Assembly: GCA_963588905.1 (NCBI GenBank)
Contig: CAVAJF010000033.1
Coordinates: 1-32,344, forward strand
Direction of reading: 5' to 3'
DNA from: Butyricicoccus_A sp963588905
Lineage (GTDB): Bacteria; Bacillota; Clostridia; Oscillospirales; Butyricicoccaceae
DNA: 32,344 bases
Within the stretch, counting starts at the first letter, position 1; every line of letters begins with the position of its first letter. The notes under the pieces are model-generated. The model was not told the DNA's origin. It worked only from the letters and a program-made list of their open reading frames with translations, and did not search any database. The position numbers were made by a program, and so were the translations under genes. Shown piece by piece: positions 15,083 through 22,929 of the stretch.

Positions 15083-16873
15083 ATGGATTTGAAACACCGG
15101 TTGCTGTGGGAGACGTTTGGATATACGGAATTCCGTCCGGGACAGCTCAAACTCATTGATGCGATGCTCGCAGGACGAGATGTCCTCGGTGTGATGCCGA
15201 CCGGTGCGGGAAAATCCATTTGCTATCAGATGGCAGGGATGCTGCTGCGCGGCGTGACGCTGGTCATTTCGCCGCTGATTTCCCTGATGCAGGATCAAGT
15301 GGCATCCTTGCAGCGGGCAGGGATTTCCGCCTGTTTTATCAACAGCTCACAGTCTCCGGAGGAACGCAGCCATGCCCTTGCGGCGGCGTCTGCGGGACGG
15401 TGTAAGCTCATTTATATCGCACCGGAGCGATTGGAAATCCTGCAATTTCATGATATGTTACAGCGACTAAAGATTTCTATGGTCGCAGTGGATGAAGCGC
15501 ACTGTATTTCCCAGTGGGGACATGATTTTCGTCCGAGCTATCGAAAAATTCCACAGTTTTTGGACAGTTTACCGGAGCGGCCGGTCATTTCGGCGTTTAC
15601 TGCGACGGCAACGGCGCAGGTGCGCGAAGATATTATCCAGTCGCTGCATTTACAACAGCCGGAACGATTGGTCACGAGCTTTGACCGCCCCAATTTATAT
15701 TATGAGGTGCGCAGACCGCACGACAGAGAGATACAGTTGCTCCGCTTTGTGCAGGAGCATAAAAACGAATGCGGCATTATTTACTGCCTGACACGCAAAA
15801 AGACCGAAGAATTGGCGCAATATTTGTGTGATAATCAATTGCCTGCGGCGGCATATCATGCAGGACTGGACACGGCGACGCGCCGTTCTGTACAGCAGAA
15901 ATTTTTACGTGGAGAGCTTCCGGTCATCACGGCGACCAATGCGTTTGGCATGGGCATCAATAAGGCGGATGTCCGGTTTGTCGTGCACTTCGGGATGCCG
16001 CGCAATTTGGAGAGCTACTATCAGGAGGCGGGCAGAGCGGGACGCGACGGCAAGCCTGCACACTGTCTGATGCTGTTTGACGAAGCGGATATTGGACTGC
16101 ATGAGTATTTGATTCGGCAGGACCCGGAAAATCCGGCACTGACCGATGAAAAGGTCGAGTGGCTGAAAAAGCAAAATCTGCGGAGACTGGATCAAATGAA
16201 ACGATATGTGTTTACCGATCAGTGTTTGCGGCAGCACATCTTGGCGTATTTTGGGCAGGAAGCCCCGGACTTTTGCGGACTGTGCAGCAATTGCGAGAGC
16301 ACAAGCATAGAAAAAGACATCACGATAGACGCACAAAAAATCCTGTCCTGCGTGTATCGCGTCAAAGAACAATGCGATGCCGAGCAGCTGTGCTGTATTT
16401 TGCGCGGTGCATCGAATACGGGATATGACAGCGTGTCAACGTTTGGAATTATGAAGACCAGCAGCCGCGAGGAGATTTTGACGGAAATTCATCGGCTCGT
16501 CAGTATTGGATGCTTGGTGCGGCAGGAAAATCCCTCTCGCCTCTGCCTGACTGCGGCGGCCAAACCGATTTTGTTTGAGAAACAATCTGTGACCATTCGG
16601 GTGCGGGCGGATATATCGGCGCAGGAGCAACGGATCGTGCGCGAGAGCCGCACATCCAATGACCCGAAGCTGTCGCGGGCACTGCGGGAGTTTCGCAAAG
16701 AGGTGGCAGTTTTGCAGGGAAAACCGGCATCCGCTGTCTTTTCGGACAAGATTTTGGAACGACTGATGCAGCAGCGTCCGGAGACCATGGAGCAGCTGGA
16801 ACAAATTGTCGGACGCGCGCGCCTGCGCCAACGGGACAAGGACAGACTGCTGCAAATGTTACGAGATCATTAA
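15083..16873 (+). CDS. recQ: ATP-dependent DNA helicase RecQ
   Basis: This 596-residue 3'-5' helicase acts in recombination and fork repair. Motifs in order: FRPGQ (17-21), Walker A GAGKS (41-45), DEAH (137-140) within DEAHCISQWGHDFRPSY, SAFTATAT, YCLTRKKTEELA, TNAFGMGINKADVRFVVHFG, and the arginine-finger motif YYQEAGRAGRDG. A zinc site follows with Cys381, Cys398, Cys401 and Cys404. The winged-helix RQC part comes next, and the C-terminal ~70 residues look like an HRDC domain (ALREFRKEVA, VFSDKILERLM). ATG 15083 is preferred because AGAAGGA lies just upstream; an in-frame ATG at 15059 sits at the predicted transcript start. Length fits full-domain RecQ. Confidence 0.95.
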   Translation: MDLKHRLLWETFGYTEFRPGQLKLIDAMLAGRDVLGVMPTGAGKSICYQMAGMLLRGVTLVISPLISLMQDQVASLQRAGISACFINSSQSPEERSHALAAASAGRCKLIYIAPERLEILQFHDMLQRLKISMVAVDEAHCISQWGHDFRPSYRKIPQFLDSLPERPVISAFTATATAQVREDIIQSLHLQQPERLVTSFDRPNLYYEVRRPHDREIQLLRFVQEHKNECGIIYCLTRKKTEELAQYLCDNQLPAAAYHAGLDTATRRSVQQKFLRGELPVITATNAFGMGINKADVRFVVHFGMPRNLESYYQEAGRAGRDGKPAHCLMLFDEADIGLHEYLIRQDPENPALTDEKVEWLKKQNLRRLDQMKRYVFTDQCLRQHILAYFGQEAPDFCGLCSNCESTSIEKDITIDAQKILSCVYRVKEQCDAEQLCCILRGASNTGYDSVSTFGIMKTSSREEILTEIHRLVSIGCLVRQENPSRLCLTAAAKPILFEKQSVTIRVRADISAQEQRIVRESRTSNDPKLSRALREFRKEVAVLQGKPASAVFSDKILERLMQQRPETMEQLEQIVGRARLRQRDKDRLLQMLRDH

Positions 16874-16889
16874 AAATGCGAAAAAAGAG

Positions 16890-16918
16890 ATGCAAAATAA
16901 AATCGCTTGTGGTATACT
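16890..16918 (+). promoter_or_regulatory. Extended -10 promoter before the 42-aa membrane peptide
   Basis: TGG-TATACT (16910-16918) is an extended -10 element. The -35 region is weak (ATGCAA at 16890-16895, 17-base spacer). The expected start near 16925 gives a leader of about 25 bases before the ATG at 16950. Confidence 0.6.
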
Positions 16919-16949
16919 ATGTATAAATCATCTGTACGAGGTGAAGGAT

Positions 16950-17078
16950 ATGAAAAAAGGATTATGGATTGCCGTTCTCTCGATGGGCGGTGTCATCGCA
17001 GCGATTGGCTCGGCACTGATTGCGCTGGGCGTTGTCGGTGTAAAACAGGCAGACGATCTGGATGACGTAAAATTTTAA
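16950..17078 (+). CDS. Small single-pass membrane peptide, unknown function (42 aa)
   Basis: The peptide starts MKKGLWIAVLSMGG, continues as a hydrophobic helix rich in Ala, Gly, Ile and Val to about residue 31, and ends with a short acidic tail (QADDLDDVKF). It could be an anchored peptide or an uncleaved signal-like anchor; no cleavage site is evident. GGTGAAGGA directly upstream serves as ribosome binding site. The gene has its own extended -10 promoter and is followed by a strong terminator, which supports it being expressed as a unit. A longer frame beginning at 16806 overlaps the recQ end and was rejected. No family was recognised. Confidence 0.6.
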   Translation: MKKGLWIAVLSMGGVIAAIGSALIALGVVGVKQADDLDDVKF

Positions 17079-17101
17079 TGGAATAACAACAAGAGGCAAT
17101 G

Positions 17102-17131
17102 GAGCAGACGAAACGTCTGCTCTGTTTTTTT
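17102..17131 (+). terminator. Terminator between the 42-aa peptide and the amidotransferase gene
   Basis: A perfect 9-bp stem GAGCAGACG / CGTCTGCTC with a 3-base loop is followed by TG and seven Ts. It ends about 20 bases before the ATG of the next gene, leaving no room for a promoter between them. Confidence 0.92.
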
Positions 17132-17151
17132 ATGCAAGAAAGGGGAGCACA

Positions 17152-17901
17152 ATGACTCAGATGATGATTGGCGTGACGCCGTTATATGACGTGCAACGCG
17201 ACAGTATTTGGATGATTCCGGGGTACTTGGAGGGCATTACACAGGCGGGCGGTATTCCGATTATTTTTCCGCTGGACTGCGGTCCCAAACAGCTGCATCA
17301 ACTGTTTGATATGGTAGATGGCGTGTTGTTTACCGGTGGACAGGATGTTGATCCGGCGTTGTACGCAGAGAGTCGCAGAGACTATTGCGGGGAAATTTGT
17401 CAAAGGCGCGATATTCTGGAGCAGGAGCTGCTGCAGCTGTGCCGCATCCATCAAAAGCCGGCATACGGCATTTGCCGCGGTATCCAGCTATTCAATGTGG
17501 CACTGGGCGGCACGCTGTATCAGGATTTGGAGCGGGAGATGTCCTGCGAAATCAAGCATTGCATGGCGCCGCCGTATAACAGAGCGGTACACTGCGTACA
17601 AATTGACGGGGACAGTCTGCTGTATCGGATTTTGGGCGAGCAAAATATCGCGGTCAACAGCTATCATCATCAGGGCGTGCGCGAGCTGGCACCGGCACTC
17701 ACTGCCTGTGCGTGGTCGGCGGATGGACTGGTAGAAGCCGTGGAAGATCGGCGTCAGCCGTTTTTCTTGGCGACACAATGGCATCCGGAGCTGTTTTGGA
17801 AGCGGGATGAAAACAGCCGCAAGCTGTTTCGCGCCTTTGTCGATGCCTGCCGAGAAAACAGAAATCGCTTGGGATATATCGGAGGATGTGATATACTATA
17901 A
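17152..17901 (+). CDS. Peptidase C26 / class I glutamine amidotransferase-like hydrolase (gamma-glutamyl-GABA hydrolase type)
   Basis: This 249-residue protein has the PuuD-like fold: the N-terminal IGVTPLYD, then DGVLFTGGQDVDP (about 56-68, a family hallmark). The nucleophile is Cys108 in YGICRGIQLFN, and the catalytic His211/Glu213 pair lies in QWHPE. Such enzymes cut gamma-glutamyl amide bonds, for example gamma-glutamyl-GABA in putrescine breakdown, but related members have other substrates. No polyamine genes are nearby, so the substrate is open. Ribosome binding site AAAGGGGAG lies just before ATG 17152. A terminator sits between it and the preceding promoter, so it is expressed by read-through or from a weak promoter I cannot see. 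Confidence 0.88.
   Translation: MTQMMIGVTPLYDVQRDSIWMIPGYLEGITQAGGIPIIFPLDCGPKQLHQLFDMVDGVLFTGGQDVDPALYAESRRDYCGEICQRRDILEQELLQLCRIHQKPAYGICRGIQLFNVALGGTLYQDLEREMSCEIKHCMAPPYNRAVHCVQIDGDSLLYRILGEQNIAVNSYHHQGVRELAPALTACAWSADGLVEAVEDRRQPFFLATQWHPELFWKRDENSRKLFRAFVDACRENRNRLGYIGGCDIL
17869..17897 (+). promoter_or_regulatory. Promoter of the EFR1-type gene
   Basis: TTGGGA at 17869-17874, a 17-base spacer and TATACT at 17892-17897 with a TGA extended -10. It overlaps the last codons of the amidotransferase gene and gives a start near 17904. Confidence 0.72.
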
Positions 17902-17931
17902 CCAGTAAGTATGCTGGGAGGAAGAGTAGAG

Positions 17932-18744
17932 ATGAAAGTCAAGCGTATTCGTCTGATTTATTTCAGCGCGACCAATACCACACAGACGGTTGTGCGGCGC
18001 ATTGGTGCGGCTATATCAAAATTGTTGGATGTTCCTGTACAGGAAAATGATTTTACGCTGCCCAAAGCGAGAAAACAGGAAATTTTTTGTCAATCGGAGG
18101 AGCTGGCGATTGTCGGCGTGCCGGTATATGCCGGCCGTGTGCCGAATAAGCTGCTGCCGTATGTGCGCGACGCCATTCACGGCAGCGAGACACTGGCGGT
18201 TCCGGTTGTGTTGTACGGCAATCGAGATTACGATGATGCCTTGATTGAGCTGCGCGATGTGTTGGAGTCCAATGGATTCCGCACGATAGCAGGTGCGGCA
18301 TTTGTCGGTGAACATTCGTTCTCCAAAATTCTGGCGGCGGGCAGACCGGACGCAGAGGATTTGCAGCTGGCAGACACCTTTGCCAATCAAATTGTCAAAA
18401 AATTGGAGCACCTGCAAAGTCTTCCAGATCAACCGGTAGTTGTCAAGGGAAATACGCCATATAAGCCGTACTTTGCGCCGAAAAACGCGCGGGAATATCT
18501 CAAGGTCAAGCCGGTCGTGTCCGATGCCTGTACAGGCTGTGGTCTGTGCGCCAAGCTGTGTCCGCTCGGCTCGATTGATGTCAACGACGTCAAGCAATAT
18601 GTCGGACCGTGCATCAAATGCGGTGCCTGTATCAAGAAGTGTCCCAACCAGGCACGATTTTTTGACAATGAAATTTATCTGTATCATAAGCACGAGCTGG
18701 AGAAGAATTTCCAGCGTCGGGCACATGTCGATTTGTTTTTATAA
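17932..18744 (+). CDS. EFR1-type flavodoxin-like / bacterial ferredoxin fusion
   Basis: This 270-residue redox protein has an N-terminal flavodoxin-like half (about 5-160). FSATNTTQTV (11-20) fills the FMN-phosphate loop position and GVPVYAGRVPNK (62-73) the second loop. A ferredoxin half (about 195-245) follows with two CxxCxxCxxxC sets: Cys200, 203, 206, 210 and Cys227, 230, 233, 237, typical of two [4Fe-4S] clusters (the last Cys of each set usually serves the other cluster). Electron transfer is the likely role; the partner is unknown. ATG 17932 is chosen because GGGAGG lies at 17916-17921; an in-frame ATG at 17911 would put that site inside the gene. Such fusions are common in anaerobes. 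It has its own promoter and terminator. Confidence 0.9.
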   Translation: MKVKRIRLIYFSATNTTQTVVRRIGAAISKLLDVPVQENDFTLPKARKQEIFCQSEELAIVGVPVYAGRVPNKLLPYVRDAIHGSETLAVPVVLYGNRDYDDALIELRDVLESNGFRTIAGAAFVGEHSFSKILAAGRPDAEDLQLADTFANQIVKKLEHLQSLPDQPVVVKGNTPYKPYFAPKNAREYLKVKPVVSDACTGCGLCAKLCPLGSIDVNDVKQYVGPCIKCGACIKKCPNQARFFDNEIYLYHKHELEKNFQRRAHVDLFL

Positions 18745-18752
18745 AAAAGAAT

Positions 18753-18796
18753 GCAAACTCTCGCAGAACGGTGCTGTGGGAGTTTGCGCTGTTTTT
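18753..18796 (+). terminator. Terminator of the EFR1-type gene
   Basis: GCAAACTCTCGCAG (18753-18766) pairs with CTGTGGGAGTTTGC (18774-18787), including two G-T pairs, around a 7-base loop. GCTG and five Ts follow. Confidence 0.85.
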
Positions 18797-18803
18797 GCCG
18801 GAT

Positions 18804-18820
18804 TTTACATACATTTTACC
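18804..18820 (+). promoter_or_regulatory. Pho-box-like direct repeat TTTACA-N5-TTTACC
   Basis: Two TTTAC(A/C) hexamers start 11 bases apart. This fits the pattern bound by Bacillus-type PhoP, TT-x-ACA hexamers with 5-base gaps, though only two repeats are seen rather than four. The repeat lies about 45-60 bases upstream of the predicted start of the two-component operon. It suggests autoactivation by the response regulator. Confidence 0.4.
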
Positions 18821-18852
18821 TGATGATATGGCGGGATCTGTTAGACTTCTGC

Positions 18853-18858
18853 TATAAT
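18853..18858 (+). promoter_or_regulatory. -10 box of the two-component operon, no good -35 box
   Basis: A perfect TATAAT lies 39 bases before the response regulator ATG. At a 17-base spacing the -35 position reads TGGCGG, far from TTGACA. This supports an activator-dependent promoter and fits the direct repeat upstream. Confidence 0.6.
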
Positions 18859-18896
18859 ATGGCTAGATAGCGACGATAAAAATAGGAGGGATTGGT

Positions 18897-19607
18897 ATGG
18901 AGAAACTGTCCATTTATGTAGTAGAAGATGATGAGAGCATCCGCACGATGGTCGTTTATGCGCTCAATGGAAGCGGATATGACGCACAGGGATTTCCGGG
19001 CGGACGTTCCTTTTATGCAGCAGTAAATAAGCAGCGGCCGGACTTGGTGCTGCTGGATATTATGCTGCCGGGAGAGGATGGTCTGTCCATCCTCAAGCAT
19101 CTGCGCGCCGCGCCGGAGACCAGCCAGCTTCCGGTCATTATGCTGACGGCAAAGACCACAGAGATGGATAAGGTGCGCGGTTTGGATCTCGGCGCAGATG
19201 ATTATATTTCTAAGCCGTTTGGCATTTTGGAACTGCTGTCGCGCATTCGCGCTGTTGCGCGGCGAACCGTAGAGAGCGGCAAGAGTGCGGCGGTAAATGG
19301 AGCGCACAGCTATGATTACGGCAATGTCCATGTAGACGAAGACGGACACGTCGTTACCGTGGACGGCGAGGAAGTGCTGCTGACGCGCAAGGAGTTCCGG
19401 CTGCTGTGTGATTTGCTGCGCAATCAGGGACGCGTGCTGACGCGCGATCAGATCATGGAGCAGGTATGGGGATTTGATTACGGCGGCGCGACGCGAACGG
19501 TAGATATTCACATCAATACGCTGCGCAAAAAGATTCACGATGACGGCACGATGATTCAGACCGTGCGCGGTATCGGTTATAAAATCGACAAAGAGGCGAA
19601 GGAATGA
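18897..19607 (+). CDS. OmpR/PhoB-type response regulator
   Basis: This 236-residue DNA-binding regulator receives phosphate from the kinase that follows. The receiver domain (about 5-115) has the acidic pair Asp11/Asp12, phosphoacceptor Asp54 in LLDIMLPGEDG, Thr84 in MLTAK and Lys106 in SKPFG. The C-terminal winged helix (about 135-232) ends in the usual TVRGIGYKI. AGGAGG lies upstream of ATG 18897. The gene shares 4 bases with the kinase (ATGA), so the two are coupled. The direct repeat at 18804-18820 and the kinase layout make a PhoP/PhoR-like phosphate role possible, but no phosphate transport genes are in the window. I would annotate it only as an OmpR family regulator. Confidence 0.93.
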   Translation: MEKLSIYVVEDDESIRTMVVYALNGSGYDAQGFPGGRSFYAAVNKQRPDLVLLDIMLPGEDGLSILKHLRAAPETSQLPVIMLTAKTTEMDKVRGLDLGADDYISKPFGILELLSRIRAVARRTVESGKSAAVNGAHSYDYGNVHVDEDGHVVTVDGEEVLLTRKEFRLLCDLLRNQGRVLTRDQIMEQVWGFDYGGATRTVDIHINTLRKKIHDDGTMIQTVRGIGYKIDKEAKE

Positions 19608-21304
19608 AAAAACGAATTTATTGGGTGCTGTTGCTGCTCAGTGCTGTCGGCGTGCTGTGCGCCAGCGTGCTGACGCTGGCGGTGACGTCTCAGCACTCGA
19701 TGCGGCAGGCCGAACAGTATGTCAGTGATTTGGCGAAATCCGTCAGCCAGAGCTATGATTATGTCGATGAGGCATCTTACGAACAGATTTTACAGGGACT
19801 GCCGAAGGTGGTGCGTGTGACGTTTATTACATCGGACGGCACGGTGCTATATGACTCGGATGCGGAGGCGTCCAAGATGGAAAACCATTTGGATCGTCCG
19901 GAAATTCAGCAGGCAATTCAAACCGGCTCCGGAGAAGATATTCGGGATTCGTCCACCACAGAGTCTTCGACTTATTATTATGCTCTGCGACTGTCTGACG
20001 GCAATGTGCTGCGTCTGGCGCAGCAGTATTCCAGCATTCGCAGTATGGTGCTGTCATCCATTCCAGGCATCGGCGTTGTCATGATTATTCTGTTTGGCAT
20101 GGCGCTGCTGCTGTCTCGCTGGCTGGCGCAGTGGATGATGAAGCCGGTGGAACGTGCGGTTCATGCGCTGGATCAGGCGGGCGTAAATACGGAGTCCTAT
20201 GCAGAATTAAAGCCGTTTTTCTCGCATATTCAGGCACAGGATCAGGAAATTCATACACAGAAGGAGATTTTGGAGCAGGAACGCGAAATTTTGGGTATCA
20301 TTACCAACAATATGCGCGAAGGTCTGCTGCTCATCTCCAAGGATAAAAATGTTGTCTCTGTGAATCCAAGTGCGATTCATATGCTGGCGGGCCGCGTGGC
20401 AGAACCAAGTGAGTTTATCGGCAAAAACTATCTCATTGTCAATCGCACGCAAGAGCTGCATGACTGCGTGACGACAGCGCTTTCCGGCGAAAGTCTCAAC
20501 GATGATTTTTCCATGCATGGGCGCGTCTATCATATTTATGCCAGCCCGACGCTGCGCTTGGGAGAAGTGGACGGCGCGGTAGTCATCGTACTGGATGAGA
20601 CGCAGCAGCGCATGGCAGAGCGCAGCCGACAGGAATTTTCCGCCAATGTCTCGCATGAATTAAAGACACCGCTGACCTCGATTTCCGGCTATGCGGAGAT
20701 GATGGAAAACGGCATGGTTGCCAGCATGGAGGACATTCGCAAATTCTCCGGCAGCATTCATAAGGAAGCCTTGCGGCTGATTGCTCTGATTGAGGACATT
20801 ATCCGCCTTTCTCGGATTGAGGAAGAGGCAAAGGAGCCGCAGAGCTTAGAGCCGGTGGAATTGGATGATTTGTGTGAAGCGGTGCTGGAATCGCTGGAGC
20901 CGGTCGCAAAGAAGGCAGAAGTCTCCCTGCATTTGGAAACCTGTCCGGCTATCCTGCTCGGTGAAGATGGTATGCTCAGTGAGTTGGTTTATAATTTGTG
21001 TGAGAATGCCATAAAATACAATCATCCGAACGGAAATGTCTGGCTGTATCTGTCACAGGACGACAAGGAAATTGAGATCCGCGTCAAGGATGACGGCATC
21101 GGCATTCCGGAGGAGTCGCGCCTGCGCGTCTTTGAGCGGTTTTACCGCGTAGATAAGAGCCACTCCAAACAGATCGGCGGCACCGGATTGGGACTGTCCA
21201 TCGTCAAGCATGTCGTGGAGTATCATCACGGCAGAGTGGAGCTGGATAGTGCGCTCGGCGTCGGCACGGAGATCCGCGTGTTCCTGCCAAAAGAAGCGAA
21301 ATAA
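19604..21304 (+). CDS. Sensor histidine kinase (PhoR/WalK-like, PAS-containing)
   Basis: This 566-residue membrane kinase starts with a helix at about 5-27 (YWVLLLLSAVGVLCASVLTLAV). An extracellular sensor region of about 120 residues follows, then a second helix at about 152-172 (IGVVMIILFGMALLL). A juxtamembrane linker and a PAS-like domain (about 230-335, NMREGLLLISKDKNVVSVNPSA) come next. HisKA holds the phosphoacceptor His351 in NVSHELKTPLTSISGYAE, and the ATPase domain has N-box Asn468, then DDGIGIP and GGTGLGLSIVKH. The layout is that of PhoR-type kinases. The signal is not readable from the sequence. It overlaps the regulator by 4 bases and ends just before a terminator. Confidence 0.93.
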   Translation: MKKRIYWVLLLLSAVGVLCASVLTLAVTSQHSMRQAEQYVSDLAKSVSQSYDYVDEASYEQILQGLPKVVRVTFITSDGTVLYDSDAEASKMENHLDRPEIQQAIQTGSGEDIRDSSTTESSTYYYALRLSDGNVLRLAQQYSSIRSMVLSSIPGIGVVMIILFGMALLLSRWLAQWMMKPVERAVHALDQAGVNTESYAELKPFFSHIQAQDQEIHTQKEILEQEREILGIITNNMREGLLLISKDKNVVSVNPSAIHMLAGRVAEPSEFIGKNYLIVNRTQELHDCVTTALSGESLNDDFSMHGRVYHIYASPTLRLGEVDGAVVIVLDETQQRMAERSRQEFSANVSHELKTPLTSISGYAEMMENGMVASMEDIRKFSGSIHKEALRLIALIEDIIRLSRIEEEAKEPQSLEPVELDDLCEAVLESLEPVAKKAEVSLHLETCPAILLGEDGMLSELVYNLCENAIKYNHPNGNVWLYLSQDDKEIEIRVKDDGIGIPEESRLRVFERFYRVDKSHSKQIGGTGLGLSIVKHVVEYHHGRVELDSALGVGTEIRVFLPKEAK

Positions 21305-21314
21305 TGCGAAATGC

Positions 21315-21350
21315 ATCCCCTGTCAGTCTTGGATTGGCAGGGGATTTTTT
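21315..21350 (+). terminator. Terminator of the two-component operon
   Basis: An 11-bp stem ATCCCCTGTCA / TGGCAGGGGAT (one T-G pair) with a 9-base loop is followed by a T run. It begins 11 bases after the kinase stop codon. Confidence 0.93.
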
Positions 21351-21398
21351 ACAGAGATGTGAATTATGGCGAAACGGAAGAAAATTGCAGGAAACCGT

Positions 21399-21427
21399 TT
21401 GCAATCTGCACGGCAATCATGTATGAT
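21399..21427 (+). promoter_or_regulatory. Promoter of the pyrH-to-polC gene run
   Basis: TTGCAA at 21399-21404, a 17-base spacer and TATGAT at 21422-21427, giving a start near 21434. A second -10-like TATATT overlaps just downstream. It is the only clear promoter seen before the eight-gene run, though internal promoters are possible. Confidence 0.65.
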
Positions 21428-21443
21428 ATATTATAAGAACATA

Positions 21444-21458
21444 AGGGCGATTCGCCCT
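21444..21458 (+). other. Short hairpin in the pyrH leader
   Basis: A perfect 6-bp inverted repeat AGGGCG-ATT-CGCCCT lies about 10 bases into the predicted transcript. No T tract follows, so it is not a terminator. It may stabilise the 5' end of a long mRNA or be a regulator site. Confidence 0.4.
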
Positions 21459-21504
21459 GTGTTGTACATGGAAGCAAACAGATCGCACATGGAGGAATCA
21501 ATAC

Positions 21505-22224
21505 ATGGATACACCGAAATACAAGCGTGTTTTAATCAAAATTAGCGGCGAAGCACTGGCAGGCGACAACAAGTTTGGTCTGAACTTTGACGTCATCGGT
21601 CCGGTTTGCGATGTTGTCAAGAAGTGCGTAGACATTGGCACGGAAGTCGGCATCGTTGTCGGCGGCGGCAACTTCTGGCGCGGCGTCAAGGACGGCGGCG
21701 GAAAGATGGAGCGCACCCGTGCAGACTATATGGGTATGCTGGCTACAACGATTAACTCGCTGGCTCTTCAGGATGCGCTGGAGCAGCGTGGTGTAGATGT
21801 GCGCGTACAGACTGCTATTGAGATGCGTCAGATCGCAGAGCCGTATATCCGCAACAAGGCAACTCGCCATCTGGAAAAGGGTCGTGTTGTTATTTTTGGC
21901 TGCGGCATTGGCAATCCATATTTCTCTACCGATACGGCAGCTGCCCTGCGCGCTGCTGAAATCAACGCGGAGATCATCCTGCTGGCAAAGAACATCGACG
22001 GCGTATATGATTCTGATCCGGCAAAGAACCCGGACGCAAAGAAGTATGACACGCTGTCCTATATGGAGGTTCTGGAAAAGAAGCTGGCTGTTATGGATAC
22101 TACCGCAACAACCCTTTCTATGGACAACAACATTCCGCTGCTCGTATTCGCACTGAAGGAGCCGGAAAACATTTACCGTGCCGTCATGGGCGAACAGGTT
22201 GGCACAATGGTAAACAACCAGTAA
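21505..22224 (+). CDS. pyrH: UMP kinase
   Basis: This 239-residue kinase converts UMP to UDP and is normally a hexamer sensitive to UTP. Family landmarks are LIKISGEALAGDNKFG (about 9-24), VGGGNFWRG (about 51-59), DYMGMLATTINSLALQDALE, and the C-terminal AKNIDGVYDSDPAKNPDAKKYD. Length is standard. GGAGG precedes ATG 21505. It directly precedes frr, the arrangement conserved across most bacteria. Functionally it uses the UMP made by the pyrF/carAB operon at 7306-13151, but it has its own promoter without a PyrR element. Confidence 0.97.
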   Translation: MDTPKYKRVLIKISGEALAGDNKFGLNFDVIGPVCDVVKKCVDIGTEVGIVVGGGNFWRGVKDGGGKMERTRADYMGMLATTINSLALQDALEQRGVDVRVQTAIEMRQIAEPYIRNKATRHLEKGRVVIFGCGIGNPYFSTDTAAALRAAEINAEIILLAKNIDGVYDSDPAKNPDAKKYDTLSYMEVLEKKLAVMDTTATTLSMDNNIPLLVFALKEPENIYRAVMGEQVGTMVNNQ

Positions 22225-22255
22225 TTTTGGCATATTTGGAGAGGAGAAATACCCT

Positions 22256-22810
22256 ATGAAACCCGATTTAAAACCATATGAAGTAAAAATGCAGAAGTCT
22301 CTGGATGTTCTGGCAGAAAATCTGGCAGGCATTCGCGCAGGCCGCGCCAATGCAAGCGTGCTCAACAAGATCACGGTGGATTACTACGGCACAGCAAGCC
22401 CGATTCAGCAGGTAGCTGCTGTTGCATCTCCGGATCCGCGCACGCTGACCATTCAGCCGTGGGATGCATCTCTGCTCAAGGAGATCGTCAAGGCAATCCA
22501 GACTTCTGAGCTGGGCATCAACCCGCAGAACGATGGCAAGCTGATTCGTCTGAGCTTCCCGCCGCTGACAGAAGAGCGTCGTAAGGAGCTGATTAAGCAG
22601 GTATCTAAGGAAGGCGAAGCTTCCAAGGTTGCGATCCGCAATATTCGCCGCGACGCCATCGACAAGTGGAAGGCTGCCAAGAAAAAGTCCGAGATCACCG
22701 AGGATGAGCTGGCAGATGCAGAAAAGGATATGCAGAAGCTGACCGACAAGTACACCAAGGAAATCGACAAGACCACCGCGGCAAAGTCGGAAGAGCTGAA
22801 GTCGGTTTAA
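22256..22810 (+). CDS. frr: Ribosome recycling factor
   Basis: This 184-residue protein acts with EF-G to split ribosomes after termination. Visible hallmarks are LAGIRAGRANASVLNKITVDYYG near residues 22-45, QPWDASLLKEIVKAIQTSELGINPQNDGK in the middle, and PPLTEERRKELIKQV with IRNIRRDAIDKWKAAKK in the C-terminal long helix. Length and motifs are normal. AGAGGAG sits before ATG 22256, 31 bases after pyrH, so it is read from the same transcript. A 119-base gap with two hairpins separates it from uppS. Confidence 0.97.
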   Translation: MKPDLKPYEVKMQKSLDVLAENLAGIRAGRANASVLNKITVDYYGTASPIQQVAAVASPDPRTLTIQPWDASLLKEIVKAIQTSELGINPQNDGKLIRLSFPPLTEERRKELIKQVSKEGEASKVAIRNIRRDAIDKWKAAKKKSEITEDELADAEKDMQKLTDKYTKEIDKTTAAKSEELKSV

Positions 22811-22836
22811 TCGAACAACAACAGAAACAAGTACGG

Positions 22837-22907
22837 GACATGTGGGCGGCTATCTTCAGTCGCCCATGTCGCGTATATCGGCGCTTTCGCACAAAAAGAC
22901 AAAGCGC
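22837..22907 (+). other. Two hairpins in the frr-uppS gap
   Basis: The first pairs GACATG/CATGTC plus GGGCG/CGCCC (22837-22870) with a bulge. The second pairs GCGCTTT (22881-22887) with AAAGCGC (22901-22907). No T tract follows either. They may form a processing or stabilising structure in the long transcript, or a weak pause. There is no coding frame of note in this gap. Confidence 0.45.
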
Positions 22908-22929
22908 ACACATTTAGAGAGAAAGGTCG

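Noticed and set aside
17152..17901. Assigning the amidotransferase-like gene to a putrescine pathway (puuD)
   Set aside because: Fold and catalytic residues fit, but no other polyamine genes are nearby, so the specific symbol would be overreach.
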